From the NCBI RefSeq assembly GCF_003473485.1, contig NC_053048.1:37692755-37756754 (forward strand): 64,000 nt of DNA, in the 5' to 3' direction. Below the pieces are notes generated by a model that was given only the letters and a program-made list of their open reading frames with translations, was not told the origin of the DNA and made no database searches. This document shows, piece after piece, positions 24,384 through 35,087 of the stretch (position 1 is its first letter; every line of letters starts with the position of its first letter). The stretch is from Medicago truncatula. Taxonomy: Eukaryota; Streptophyta; Magnoliopsida; Fabales; Fabaceae. Both the position numbers and the translations under genes were made by a program.

Positions 24384-27300
24384 CTTTTTTAAGGAGTAAG
24401 TTAACAATATATACCCACTTGATTATTTACATTCACTTTTTTTAAGTTTTATCAAATTATTTTATACCTATATTGATAGTTATTTGAACTCACTTTCATC
24501 ATTCCAAAATGACACACAAGTTTTTTTTGGATAAACAAACATAGGAAAGTGAGTGTAATTAATAAAATGGATGTCACATATTTAAAGAAGAGTGGAGGTA
24601 AATTAGCAAAGTGAGTGTTAATAATTTAAAGAAACTTACAAAACTAACCCTCAACTACAACTTTTAAATAACAAAAGGTTGGTGGTTTTAGTCAAAGTCA
24701 AGTGGGTGTAGATTGTCAATCTAATCTTCAGTAATTTTATGTTGGTGTAAATTAGCAGTCTTAGATACACATATTCACACACATGAGATCTCTAGCGCTC
24801 GCAAAGTAGAAATCATATCTCTCTTGTAGGTTCTCTTACACAAACAAGAAAAAGTGCGACTCACACACAAATACAAAATCAGCTATTGAGTGAGAGAATA
24901 AGAGAGGGGATTGGACACCACGACACATCTAATGTTAAAGGTGTCCGTGTTTCATAAGTCTTACATGTATAATTTCCACTGGTTTCCACATATGCTGGTT
25001 AGATTCAAGTTTTATGGGTCAACATACAACCCAGTTTAACTTTATAACCACATGTCATCATTATAAGTTTATTTATAATCTCATAAGAAGGAAATAAATT
25101 TTAAACGAGAATCAGAAAATTTCGTTTTAAATTTTAGCGTTGGAGTATGAGATTCCCATTATGAAGGATGAAAAGTATCTGACACCATTTTTGGTGCCTC
25201 AACTTTTCTTTACTATCTTGGATTTGTTTTGATATAGTTGTAAAGGTGATAAAATGGATGGATTTGATGAATATAGATTTGGATCATAATAGATGGATCA
25301 AAAAAATTCATTAATCCATTATAATCTACTATATTTCTTGTGGAAAAAAAATCATCAAATTCATCCATTAAATATAATGTCCATCCAATTCATCCATTAC
25401 TAGATTTTACCATCCATCTAATAAAATGTGTTATTTTTTTAATTTGTTTCACATTAATATTTTGTTGATAAATTGGTGCAAAAAATAAACATATTCAGCC
25501 CAATATATATTTATGTATAAGCCCAAAATATTTTTTTAACCAAGCCCAAAACAAATTTTAAATAGTTAATAATTAAATATATATACACTAAAAGAAAAAA
25601 TTAAATATATAATAATCACCGGTGGTGCACTATCATTGACCGGCGACCACATCCGTTGACCGGCATTGACCATGGCGGTGGGCGGTGGTGGTTCGGTAAA
25701 AAATCCGGCGATATGTGGTTGTTCAGCACAGCCCACGGGGGTCGGCGGCGGAGCTCTGGTGTTGACCGGCCATGCCCCGACGTTGACCACCACCTATATT
25801 AAATTAATAATATTTAAATATTAAAAAATAAATTTTTTCTGTCAGTTTATTTAATAAATTAATTTTATAATTATTTAAATAAAAAAAGATTAATATTATT
25901 TGAAATTATGCATTGGATTTTTATTTTTTAAAGAGGTGATCCAATGAATTTTTAAAATAAGGTGGATGGATTAGATGGATATAGATCTCATGAATCATAT
26001 TGCTACCCATAATTATTTGTATGTAAACAATTTTTTTTATATATTTCTTCCTTATATAATTTTAAAAATTTCAGATAACAATAAATATGAGCAGAATCAA
26101 ACAAACAGGGAGTTTATTGTTAATTTTCACCAACCAAAGTTTTAACGACAAAGTGGAGATACTGTTGGTTCATTCCCCACCTGATAATTTGTTATGATTT
26201 GCTTCCGGAACATCTTATGCAATATATACATGACTTTTGTGCAGGTAATAAGACGTAATGACGCTCAACATGGGAGCCTTAGTTCACAAAAGCTTCATAC
26301 AGTGGATGCCATTGTTGAGGCCAGGTGAATATGTTGCAAGGAATTATTCTCAAAAATGTTGTATTTTTCAAATATCTTGTCTTATTTATCTGCTTAATTT
26401 GTCACAGAAAATTTCCTCTTTCAATCATATTGGTTGGTGTTGGAGATGGACCTTGGGACATGGTGAAGGAGTTTCAGGACAATATCAAAATGCAAACTAG
26501 GACCTTTCATAATTTTAAGGTAGATAATGTACGAAGCACGGACCCCTCTAGCATTAGGTGTGTCGCGGTGTCCGACACGTGTCAATGTTCACACTTGTAT
26601 GACACTCATATGACACGTGTCGGACTACCTCAAACTGGTATCCTAATTTATTTATTTTTGTATCGACACTTCTTGGGTCGGTGTCTGACACTTGTATGAC
26701 ACTCATACCACACATGTCGAACAACTCGAACAAGTGTCCCATTTTTCTTCTTCTTTGCTTTGACACGCCTATGTAGCAGTGTTAGTATCCTATGTTTTTT
26801 ACATTAGCGGTATCGACGAGTTCATGTGAGTGTCTGTGTCAGAGTCAGTGTTTCGTAGATCATGAATATTAATAGTTGTTCAAATGCCGTAAATGATTGG
26901 AATTCATTGCATAATCTCTTTGTGCATCTAGTTTGTGAATTTCACGGAAATTATGTCAAAGTCAAACAACATTTCTCCTTCACTAAAAGAGGCGGAAATT
27001 CTTCTTGCAATCAGGGAAATTCTTTTTCAGTATAAGGCCGCAAAAGAGCTTGGTCTACTAGGGTAAAATTTTGATTAATGGCCTCCAATATTATTCTCTT
27101 GCGTTTTTCAAATTCAAAATATGAGGTGTTAAGTTCATTTCTGACAAAAATTTGTTGATATCCTCACAGAGTTGCCCTCCCAACACCCTCAGCATCTAGG
27201 GGCACTTCAAAACCATATTATAGGTCAGCATCTTTTCCCAGTGCAAGTTCAAGACCTTATCAATCTGCTAGTTTTGAGGGGAGAGCACCTTTTTACCCCA

Positions 27301-28094
27301 ACGACAACAATCTAGCAAGCCCGAGTTCTACTTATTACAATAAGGTAAACTATAAAATAGGGAATATCTCGAGCTCCTTAGTTTTGATGGCATGCCACAT
27401 AGGAATGCTGATATTATTCTGAAACTACTTTGATTCGATATTTCATGTTTTTCTTCAGGCAAAAAGAGAATCTGGTCTTCCTTTATCCTTGAAAAAATTA
27501 GGAAACACACGGGAAAAGAAATCGTTGACATGGAAGGCGTTTATAAGTCACGCATGTGACAGTGTGCTTGACATTCCTCCCAAGTATCACTGGGCCTTAC
27601 TGCTGATATGTGTTAGTTTCCTCAGTTATCAAGCAAAAAACACAACTGCTCCATTTGAATATTTCCAACTGGAAAAAACAATTAAGGCACCACCACAAAC
27701 ACTAGTACTTGCCTTTGGGGAAGCATTTGAAGTATTCTTTCCAGAAATAACACACATCACAAAGTTCATGTTGTGTTATTTTCTGACTCTGATGTTGGTT
27801 TGTTCACTACAACTTGGACTGCAGATTTTCTGTATACTACTAATAATTTCTGCACCCCTTTTTTACTTTCCCGAGCTGGTTCGCAGGGCTTCAAAGGTTG
27901 GTGTTGATTGTGGATTGTTCGAGTTGCCTCTAATATGGTTTGCAACTTTAGGGGCCGTTGGGCTTTCCCTTATTTGTGGGATATTGACATTACTATTAGC
28001 TTACTTGAGCTGGAGGTTCCTATCTAAAGGGAAACAAAATGTTGAAGATGTTGATGTTAGTTTAGAGGAATTGTCGGAGATTTTACAAGTATAG
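21632..28094 (+). CDS. RGLG/copine-type vWA domain fused to a multi-pass membrane module (gene 1)
   Basis: Nine exons keep frame: 21632-21692, 21762-21902, 22012-22125, 22215-22312, 26245-26324, 26408-26519, 26932-27062, 27170-27344, 27459-28094, giving 515 residues plus a missing 5' end (no start exon found upstream). Visible residues 7-215 form the vWA domain of plant RGLG/copine proteins: [47 protein letters not shown]. The metal site looks intact (Asp, Ser, Ser of DFSQS; Thr of TTSFAP; Asp of ISDGQ). After a Ser/Pro-rich linker (245-304), where RGLG proteins carry a C3HC4 RING finger, this protein has no RING. It has about four or five hydrophobic helices (near 349-362, 405-420, 425-441, 461-491) and an acidic tail. 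Intron 4 is 3.9 kb and full of repeats. The role is unknown; membrane-anchored protein binding is inferred. Confidence 0.75.
22641..22836. repeat. Two-copy tandem repeat, 99-base period
   Basis: GGTTAACGTGGTGGAACCT and the next 80 bases are repeated almost exactly at 22641 and 22740, inside intron 4 of gene 1. The minus-strand frame over it is a by-product of the repeat. Confidence 0.9.
22961..24140. mobile_element. Non-autonomous DNA element in intron 4 of gene 1
   Basis: The left end GTTAAATATATTTTTGATTT is matched in reverse by GACCAAAAACATATTTATCC at the right, with further inward pairing (for example the ACATGAGTTGACTTAAAA region against TTTAAGTAAACTCATATG). The centre (23100-23765) is a more GC-rich insert with a (CT)n tract. 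It is related by its ends to the element at 9899-10955. Confidence 0.6.
23296..23339. repeat. (CT)n microsatellite
   Basis: About 21 CT units inside the intronic element of gene 1. Confidence 0.95.
24347..24380. repeat. (AT)n microsatellite
   Basis: About 17 AT units in intron 4 of gene 1. Confidence 0.95.
25240..26010. repeat. Repeat-derived segment with a GC-rich core
   Basis: Iterated GATGGAT/ATCCATC motifs on both sides (25250-25430 and 25930-26000) frame AT-rich DNA. Inside lies an abrupt 180-base GC-rich island (25615-25800) with repeated TTGACCGGC-type words. It is probably an old transposon in intron 4 of gene 1. No protein is recognised; the frame at 25566-25793 is low complexity. 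Confidence 0.45.
26535..26870. repeat. GTGTCCGACACGTGTC-type repeat
   Basis: A stretch rich in 'GTGTC', 'GACAC' and 'CACTTGTATGACACTCAT' words occurs twice internally, within intron 6 of gene 1. Similar word composition appears near 48480-48560 and 61490-61625 in introns of other genes. Confidence 0.55.
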
Positions 28095-28930
28095 AAGTGA
28101 GGATATGATGGTGGTTTAAACGTGGTGGCGATGATCATGTAAAAATTATCCTATTTATAAAAGACATTGAGTATAGATTTTTTGGATGGTTTGTATTGTT
28201 TTTGGTGGCCAGTCACCTATCGAGTTTAGATCCTCTCAATTTCTTAGAATAAATGACAATTTCTATTACTATTACCATTTATTTAAGGAATAGAGAGGAT
28301 ATCTACTTCGGCCTATCACCACCACAACTATTATTAATTAAAAATTTGTTTCTGTTTAACCATTGTCTACAAAATTCAATGCAATATTAATTAAAAATAG
28401 GTTACATAATCGTCCATGAGATTTTGGAACCCTGTGTGAAATTCAAACACTTTGCGCGATTCAAGTTTTAATTCATATTCTCTTAAAAACTTTCAAAGCT
28501 TTCTGGAATGAGAAAATCAAAATATCTTATGAATATGCAATGTCCTAAAGTTTCAAATTGAGGATATGACATATAAAGTAGTTGGGCACTATTAGATTGC
28601 AAATGTGAATACTAACTCCAATAAAATTTATCAATCCAATTGAACGTGAACGATCACAGTTTTAATTAAAATGACAAGTTTGGTATTCAACAGCATACGT
28701 CACACTAGTGCTCCCAAGGCAAGTTATTACAACAATATATTACAATCACATATTACAACATGAAACACAAGCACATAAATGAAAATTTTGCTCATTTAAC
28801 TCCAACATTGTCTAAACTTTTCCACTGCCAAACGCGTTTGCAACACTTATTTCAACACACTCTCTTATTGGTTTAATACAATAAAAAAGTGAGTGTTAAA
28901 AATAGTGTGTTAAAACAAGTGTTGCCAACA
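28095..28930. other. Spacer between gene 1 and gene C
   Basis: Convergent 3' ends: the 3' untranslated region of gene 1 from the left and of gene C from the right are expected here. No other coding sequence or repeat was recognised. Confidence 0.5.
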
Positions 28931-29556
28931 TTACTCTAATTTAAGATGCATCAAAATGGCCCAAAAGACGAGTACAACACTCTGCACACGGATGAATGGT
29001 ACACCAACAAGAATCATGATTGCAACGGCCCAAACAAACACCATAAAACCAAAAAGCCCTAGCAAGGAGTCCCATATGGAAACACTTTGGACCATCACAT
29101 GTGGTGGCTTGATCCACAAGTCAAGGAAAAGACAACAGAAAATAATGCTCAAGACTACAACAAATGAAACATGTTGTGCAATTTCCTTACGTTTCTGCTG
29201 AAATATAGGATATGATTTAGGAATGGTTTCCTTGTGGTTCTTATGGAAAAATGACTTCAGGTAATGAGATTCCTCTCCGAGGAGCTGTGAAAAAATGACC
29301 ACAATGTAAAAGAGCACAATGAAGAAAAGCAAAGTAAAAAATGTATGAAAAAGAAACGAAGACAATAGTAATATCTTTTAGAAATGATAAAACTCATACC
29401 AGTTTCATAAATTTCAGCATAAAAGCTTGTAAAATGACATGCTAAGAACTGATAAAAGAAAACTAGAAATGGATGTGTATAACGTACCGAAACATTTTTC
29501 TCATTCGAACTCATCTTATCGTCTTCAAACTTTCCCTGCGGAATTTGAACAGCCAT
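28931..29556 (-). CDS. Two-helix membrane protein, family member C
   Basis: Two exons, 29556-29488 and 29284-28931, joined in phase 0 (GTTTCG|GTACGT donor, TTCACAG acceptor), give 140 residues from an ATG at 29556. The N-terminus is MAVQIPQGKFEDDKMSS; the second exon has ETIPKSYPIFQQKRKEIAQ. Hydrophobic helices follow (SFVVVLSIIFCCLFLDLWI and LFGFMVFVWAVAIMILVG), then VPFIRVQSVVLVFWAILMH. It is clearly homologous to gene A over the C-terminal 100 residues, but lacks the middle exon seen in A and B. The start lies about 60 bases from the first recognisable codons of gene 2 on the other strand. No known functional motif. I believe it is coding because splice phase and protein conservation with A agree. 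Confidence 0.65.
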
Positions 29557-29613
29557 CGAATCAAAGCTTAAAAGATGAAACAGAAGTAGTGGTTCTGGAA
29601 CTTCAAGGATAAC

Positions 29614-32074
29614 AAAAGTTTAAATCCCTATGAACAAGCAATATCCATTATTGGGAAAACCTTGGCTCCATTTGCCGAGGATAACTTGATTCCTTGTTTT
29701 GGATTTGGGGATTCATCAACACATGATCAAGAAGTCTTCGGTTTGTATCCGGATGAAAGACTTTGCAATGGATTTGAAGAAGTTTTGAGTCGGTATAGGG
29801 AAATTGTTCCTAATATTCGACTTGCAGGCCCTAGATCCTTTGCACACATTGTTAAAACGGCCACGGCCATTGTTGAGCGGAGTGGAGGCCAATACCATCA
29901 TGTTTTGATGATACTTGCAAATGGTCAGGTAAGGTATTCTATTATTTATTTATACAGCAGAAAGACTCGATTGCTTCTTACCGAGTTGTTTCTCTCTTTA
30001 AATCTAACGGTATCTACTACTGCAGTACTATACTGCAACTGTAGAAAGATCCAAGTTCGGATGTTGGTGGTAGAACTAATCTTAAGAAGTTGGCGCAGGT
30101 AACAAGAACTCGACATGGAAGGCTTAGTCCACAAGAGAGAAAAACAATGGATGCCATTGTTGAGGCCAGGTGATTATTCTCAATAATAAATGTTGTAACT
30201 TTACAAACATCTTGTCTTATTTATCTGCCTACTTTGTTGCCACAGTAAATTTCCTCTATCAATCATATTGGTTGGTGTTGGAGATGGACCTTGGGACAAG
30301 ATGAAGGAGTTTTGTGACAATATTCCAACTAAGGGCCTTTGATAATTTTCAGGTAGATAATGAATATTGATTTAATACTTGTTAAATGTTGCAAAATAAT
30401 TGAAATTCATCCCCTGAATTGTTGTGAAATCTCTTTAGTTTGTGAATTTCGCGGAAATCATGTCAAACAACATTTCTCTTACACGAAAAGAGGCAGCATT
30501 TGCTCTCGAAGCATTCATGAAAATCCCTTCTCAGTATAAGTATAAGGCCGCAGCAGCGCTTGGTCTACTAGGGTAAGATTATGATTCATTACCTTCAGTG
30601 TTATTCTCTATTATTTTTCATATTGAATAAAAAAAGAGTCTCAAGTTCATTTCTGTCAAAAATAATTGTTAATATTTGTGCTTGTTATTTATCTCAAAAC
30701 AGTAGTCCAAAGGCCAATGCTCCTAGGAGAGTTTCCCTCCCAACACCCCGTTATGGTTCAGCATATTTGGGCAGTCCAAGTTCTACTTATGACAATCAGG
30801 TACAGCCTACAAAGTGTTTCTAATAGAAATGTGTCATGTTCTTGATTGGGTGCAAACATTAATGTTACAATAAATTGCTTGAATTATATGAATATATGTT
30901 GTTTAGTACTAAGGCTGGTTTGGCGGTGTTCCGTGAACTTTGCTTAGTTGGTATGGACATTGTATTATAATACCAAGATTATTGAGAAGGATGTGAGTTT
31001 GCTTACTCTTCTGTTTCTTCACACTATACCATGTTGAAAAACATATATACTACAGTTAAATAAAGAAAAAAAATATCTAGAGAAAGATTAATTATTTCAA
31101 ATTGATAAAATAAGGAAATGTGACTATAATGAGTGTAGAATATACTAACCAACTTTATATAATGATATTATTTCGAAAAATAAAAAAATTTATAGAATGG
31201 ATATCTCATTAAAAAAAAATATTATTTGAATGGCGGTAAATTAGTCCATTTGTAGGTATTGTGTAAATTATTTTTGCATTTAATTTTTTTTTAGGGACTT
31301 TGTCAAAGACTAAATGTTGTATTTCAAATTAGCATTTAAAAAACTTACTATCTGTAGACTATTTTAAAGAAAGAACTAAACATGGTTTCATTTTAAAATA
31401 CTATTGTGAAACTACATTGATTGATTGTATATTTCATGCTTTACTTCAGGGTACGTAATAGAGAAAATGTTCTTCCTTTATCCTGGAAGGATTTAAGAGC
31501 ATCGTCTTTGACCTGGAACGATTTTATACATTACACACGTGACAGTGTAGTTAACATTCCTCCAAAATATCATGGGGCCTTACTCATACTGTGTGGTAGT
31601 TTCCTTGGTTATCAAGCAAAAAGCACAACTGCTCCATTTGAATTTCGATTCAAATATTCAACTAATGCACCTCAATCACTAGTACTTCCATTTGGGGAAG
31701 CATTTAAAGCATTCTTTCCAGAAATGACACAAATAGCAAAGTTCATTTTGTGTTATTTTCTGACATTGATGTTGGTTGTTCCACTACAACCTGGATTACA
31801 AATATTTTGTATGCTACTATTGATTTCTGCACCCTTTTTTTACTTCCCCGAGCTGGTTCGCAAGGCTTCAGTTTCAGGGGTTGATGTGGCATGTGGTGGA
31901 ACATTCAAGTTGCCTTTGATTGGGTTTGCAACTTTAGGGGCTGTTGGCCTTTCCCTCATTTGTGGTTTAGTGACATTGCTAATGGTTTATTTAAGCTGGA
32001 GGTTCTTATATAAAGGGAAATCAAGAGTTAGGGGAATTGAGGTTAGTCTTGATGATTTGTGTGAGATAGAATAA
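29614..32074 (+). pseudogene. Decayed paralogue of gene 1 (gene 2)
   Basis: Homology to gene 1 starts inside its exon 2, so the first MIDAS exon is missing and no in-frame ATG precedes the domain. Exons: to 29928 (gene 1 exons 2-4 fused without introns), 30099-30169, 30246-30352, 30439-30572, 30703-30799, 31450-32074. Exon 30246-30352 has one extra base compared with gene 1 and the family motif, giving a stop at CTT TGA just after the VGVGDGPWD motif. The last exon is also one base out of phase at its only good acceptor. MIDAS residues are replaced (TSFAP to RSFAH, SDGQ to ANGQ). Even so, the membrane module (31450-32074, about 208 codons) is open and well conserved, so a short membrane protein could still be made. 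It is a pseudogene by sequence; expression is unknown. Confidence 0.75.
30930..31030 (+). mobile_element. SINE-like fragment in the last intron of gene 2
   Basis: The A-box-like CGTGAACTTTGCTTAGTTGG resembles the head of the SINE at 9055. The B box is degenerate and there is no clear tail. Low-confidence remnant. Confidence 0.35.
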
Positions 32075-32354
32075 AATATTGTGAATTGTTTAGAAATTTC
32101 ATTTTAATTCAATCCTATAGCTCAATTATGTCTTACTACCATTCAATTCAGATGGTATGAAACAAGATAATTTTCTATGAATTTAAAGGAGATGCACCCA
32201 CAATGTAGTCCAATTTCACCATCATCTTATAAGAATCCAATATATTGAAATGTAAGCTTTTATTACAACCACTTTTCAAAAATAATTGCCAAATGCTTAA
32301 TTTCTAATCTATGTTGCATGAGTATGGGTTCGGTATCAGATACAAAATACGGCT

Positions 32355-32388
<34 letters not shown>

Positions 32389-35087
32389 TATACGTCAATA
32401 TAATTATAAGTTTTGTTATATAATATAATATGAACCTACCAAAAAAAATATATAATATAATATGAAGAAAAAAAAATCTACATTTCACAACAAAAGCTTC
32501 AAAATAAGAGTTAGTGAAAAACAAAAATGAGTGCTACCATTACCATACCGAATACTTCACCACTTTACAAATACCGCTTCATTAGATGTTAGTGAAAAAC
32601 TAATTAACCAACACTTAACACTTACGTGCATGTTCCCTTTTCTCATTTTCGATTCTATTTTAAAATTAAAAACATCAACAAAAAATCAAAGCATTAGATT
32701 TTTCAAGAATCTTCCATGAACACAACTCCAAATAAAAAAAATTAATCAAAAAATAATTCATTAACACCAATTGACATCATTTAATTTTACTTTTTTCAAA
32801 AATTTAGATTTGAATGTGTGCCCAAATATTTTTAGGGTCGTGTTAATTTGTACCATAAGGACATAGGTTAAGGAACTTTAGAATTAACAAATAAATTTAA
32901 TATTTAAATGATAACTTTTGAATCTTTCAAAGCATTGAATGCACAACTTTAAGAAAAAAATTTTATATTTGTTTTCTTAACTTATGCCTCAAGGACACAA
33001 GTTAACACATTTTTATTTAGGCTTATGCACAAGCATATTTCTCTTGATCTTTCTTCAAAGAGAACCTGATAAATGGGCTCCATTTCTGGTGGGAGACCTT
33101 GATAGGTAGCCTATGGTAGGAGACATAGTTTTTTTTTGTTTTTTGGTAAAAATGAATATGAACCATTAGATAAGGATTGATCAACCTTTGGATTATAAAA
33201 GTCTATAGTCTTACTATATCCTATCAACACTCAATAATTTCTTTTATTTCATCATCATTGTCTCTCTCCTATCATCTCTTGCATTTTTTCTTTTTCTCTC
33301 TTGAAAATTCAGATCTGCAGCAACCACCAACAAAGGAGCTTGGATCATTGATTGTCTAGTGGCAAGAAACATGCTTGAATGGAGGGGATGTTGAAAAATC
33401 TGCACCAAACAATGTGCGATGAAGAAAAATGCTCTCTTTAATTGTTGAAAGATTTGCTTTTTGGTAGTAATTTTTATGGGGTGTGTTCTTGATTGCTGAT
33501 GTAATATTTTCTCTTGAGTGTATACAAAAGTGTGAATCTTTTTATTGCTTTGTTCTTTATTGGATATCAAAGATTTGTTCTTGTATTTTTTAATTTATTT
33601 ATGAAAGTGTGAATCCTTCTTTAAGTTCATGCCATATCTTGGGACTAATTTTTCAGACACATGGACAATTAGTTTAATATAATGTTAGATTGAACTAGAA
33701 CAGTGAAGGCCAATATTGAATTTTACATGACTGATAAATGTAATGGAAGGACCGATGTTGTGGCTGTCTCGTATAACTCAACTAGTGGGAGACAAAAATA
33801 ATCAAGTGCATTTTGCTTATAGTATAATCTAATGGGCTTGATGAATCTAATGGTTTTAAAATGTCATGTACCGATAGGAGACCTATTAAGGTCTCTCACC
33901 TTGGACAGAGCCTGATAAATGATTGTAGCCGGTCTTTGTCAGGTCACGCAAGTAACATGATTAGCTGTACTAAATAAATAGATTTGCATGTGTCAAAAAG
34001 GAAAACTTCGCACTATCACACACATCAGCAAACGATGGAAAAAAAAAATGAACTACACACTTGAGACTAGAGAATACTGTACTGTACTTTGTGATATCAT
34101 GACTTGTACTCTCCAACAAGCAAGGGATATGTCACCTAAAGACAGCCAAAGTGACTTCAGAAATCAGAACATGTATTATCATTCATTGAGATACTTGGGT
34201 TGGGCATAAAGTGTGTCTTACTCTTGCATCATTCATTTAGACATACCATTCCACAAAGCAAATAAGCACGAATTAGAAAGAATCTAGAAATAAGCAGCAA
34301 ATCATGTACTATATTGCTGAATACATCAAATGTTAACAAAATCCAAATTCATTCTTAGACCTAACTAAGATGACCAAGTTTTCAATTCAATTTGACAGAA
34401 CATAATGTGTTTTGTGAATACTTTTTAAACCACACTTAAATTTAAAACACACACCATCATCCTTGAATCATGTCCTATCCTATAAAAACAGATTGCTAAA
34501 AGCACCTAAAAACAACAGCAAACATCAACAGAGATTGAGATTTACAATTTCAATTCTTATTTTAACATTGAAAACTCCTAAACTAAAACAACAGTATTTT
34601 CTACAATGAAATCTTCATCAAGATTCTCTTTAACTACACTTGACAATGGTCAGCATCGAAATACAACATCAGAACAGAACAGAACATAGACCTGCCAAAT
34701 TAAGCACATAAAATTCATAATTTCATCAAGGGATACCATACAAGACCAATATGAATCTATGTTCCCCCCGGAGTCAAATCATAACCATATCATATAATAA
34801 TTTAAATACAAGCCAGCAACATAATTACCAAAGAAAATCAAACACTAAAAAGCTACTAAATTCACCAAACAATACATCAAAATCTAAAACTAATCAAGTT
34901 CCAAAATTTACCAAAAACAAGAGGTCGACAGATGAATATAGCAACATCATTATATCAACCTACCTAAAATAAAAATCTATACTAGTTGGAAAAAACATGA
35001 TTTTATCTCATGGTGGGTGCAAATGCAAACACAGAACCGAAGAAGTTTCGATTTTTATTACCACCACTATTGACTATATAGATTTAT
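32075..35087. other. Intergenic, no supported gene
   Basis: AT-rich spacer with a long A tract (32359-32386) and several short frames without domains. A CT-rich, leader-like stretch at 33240-33330 could be the 5' end of an unrecognised transcript but has no convincing coding continuation. The end near 35087 should contain the 3' untranslated region of the trihelix gene. Confidence 0.45.
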
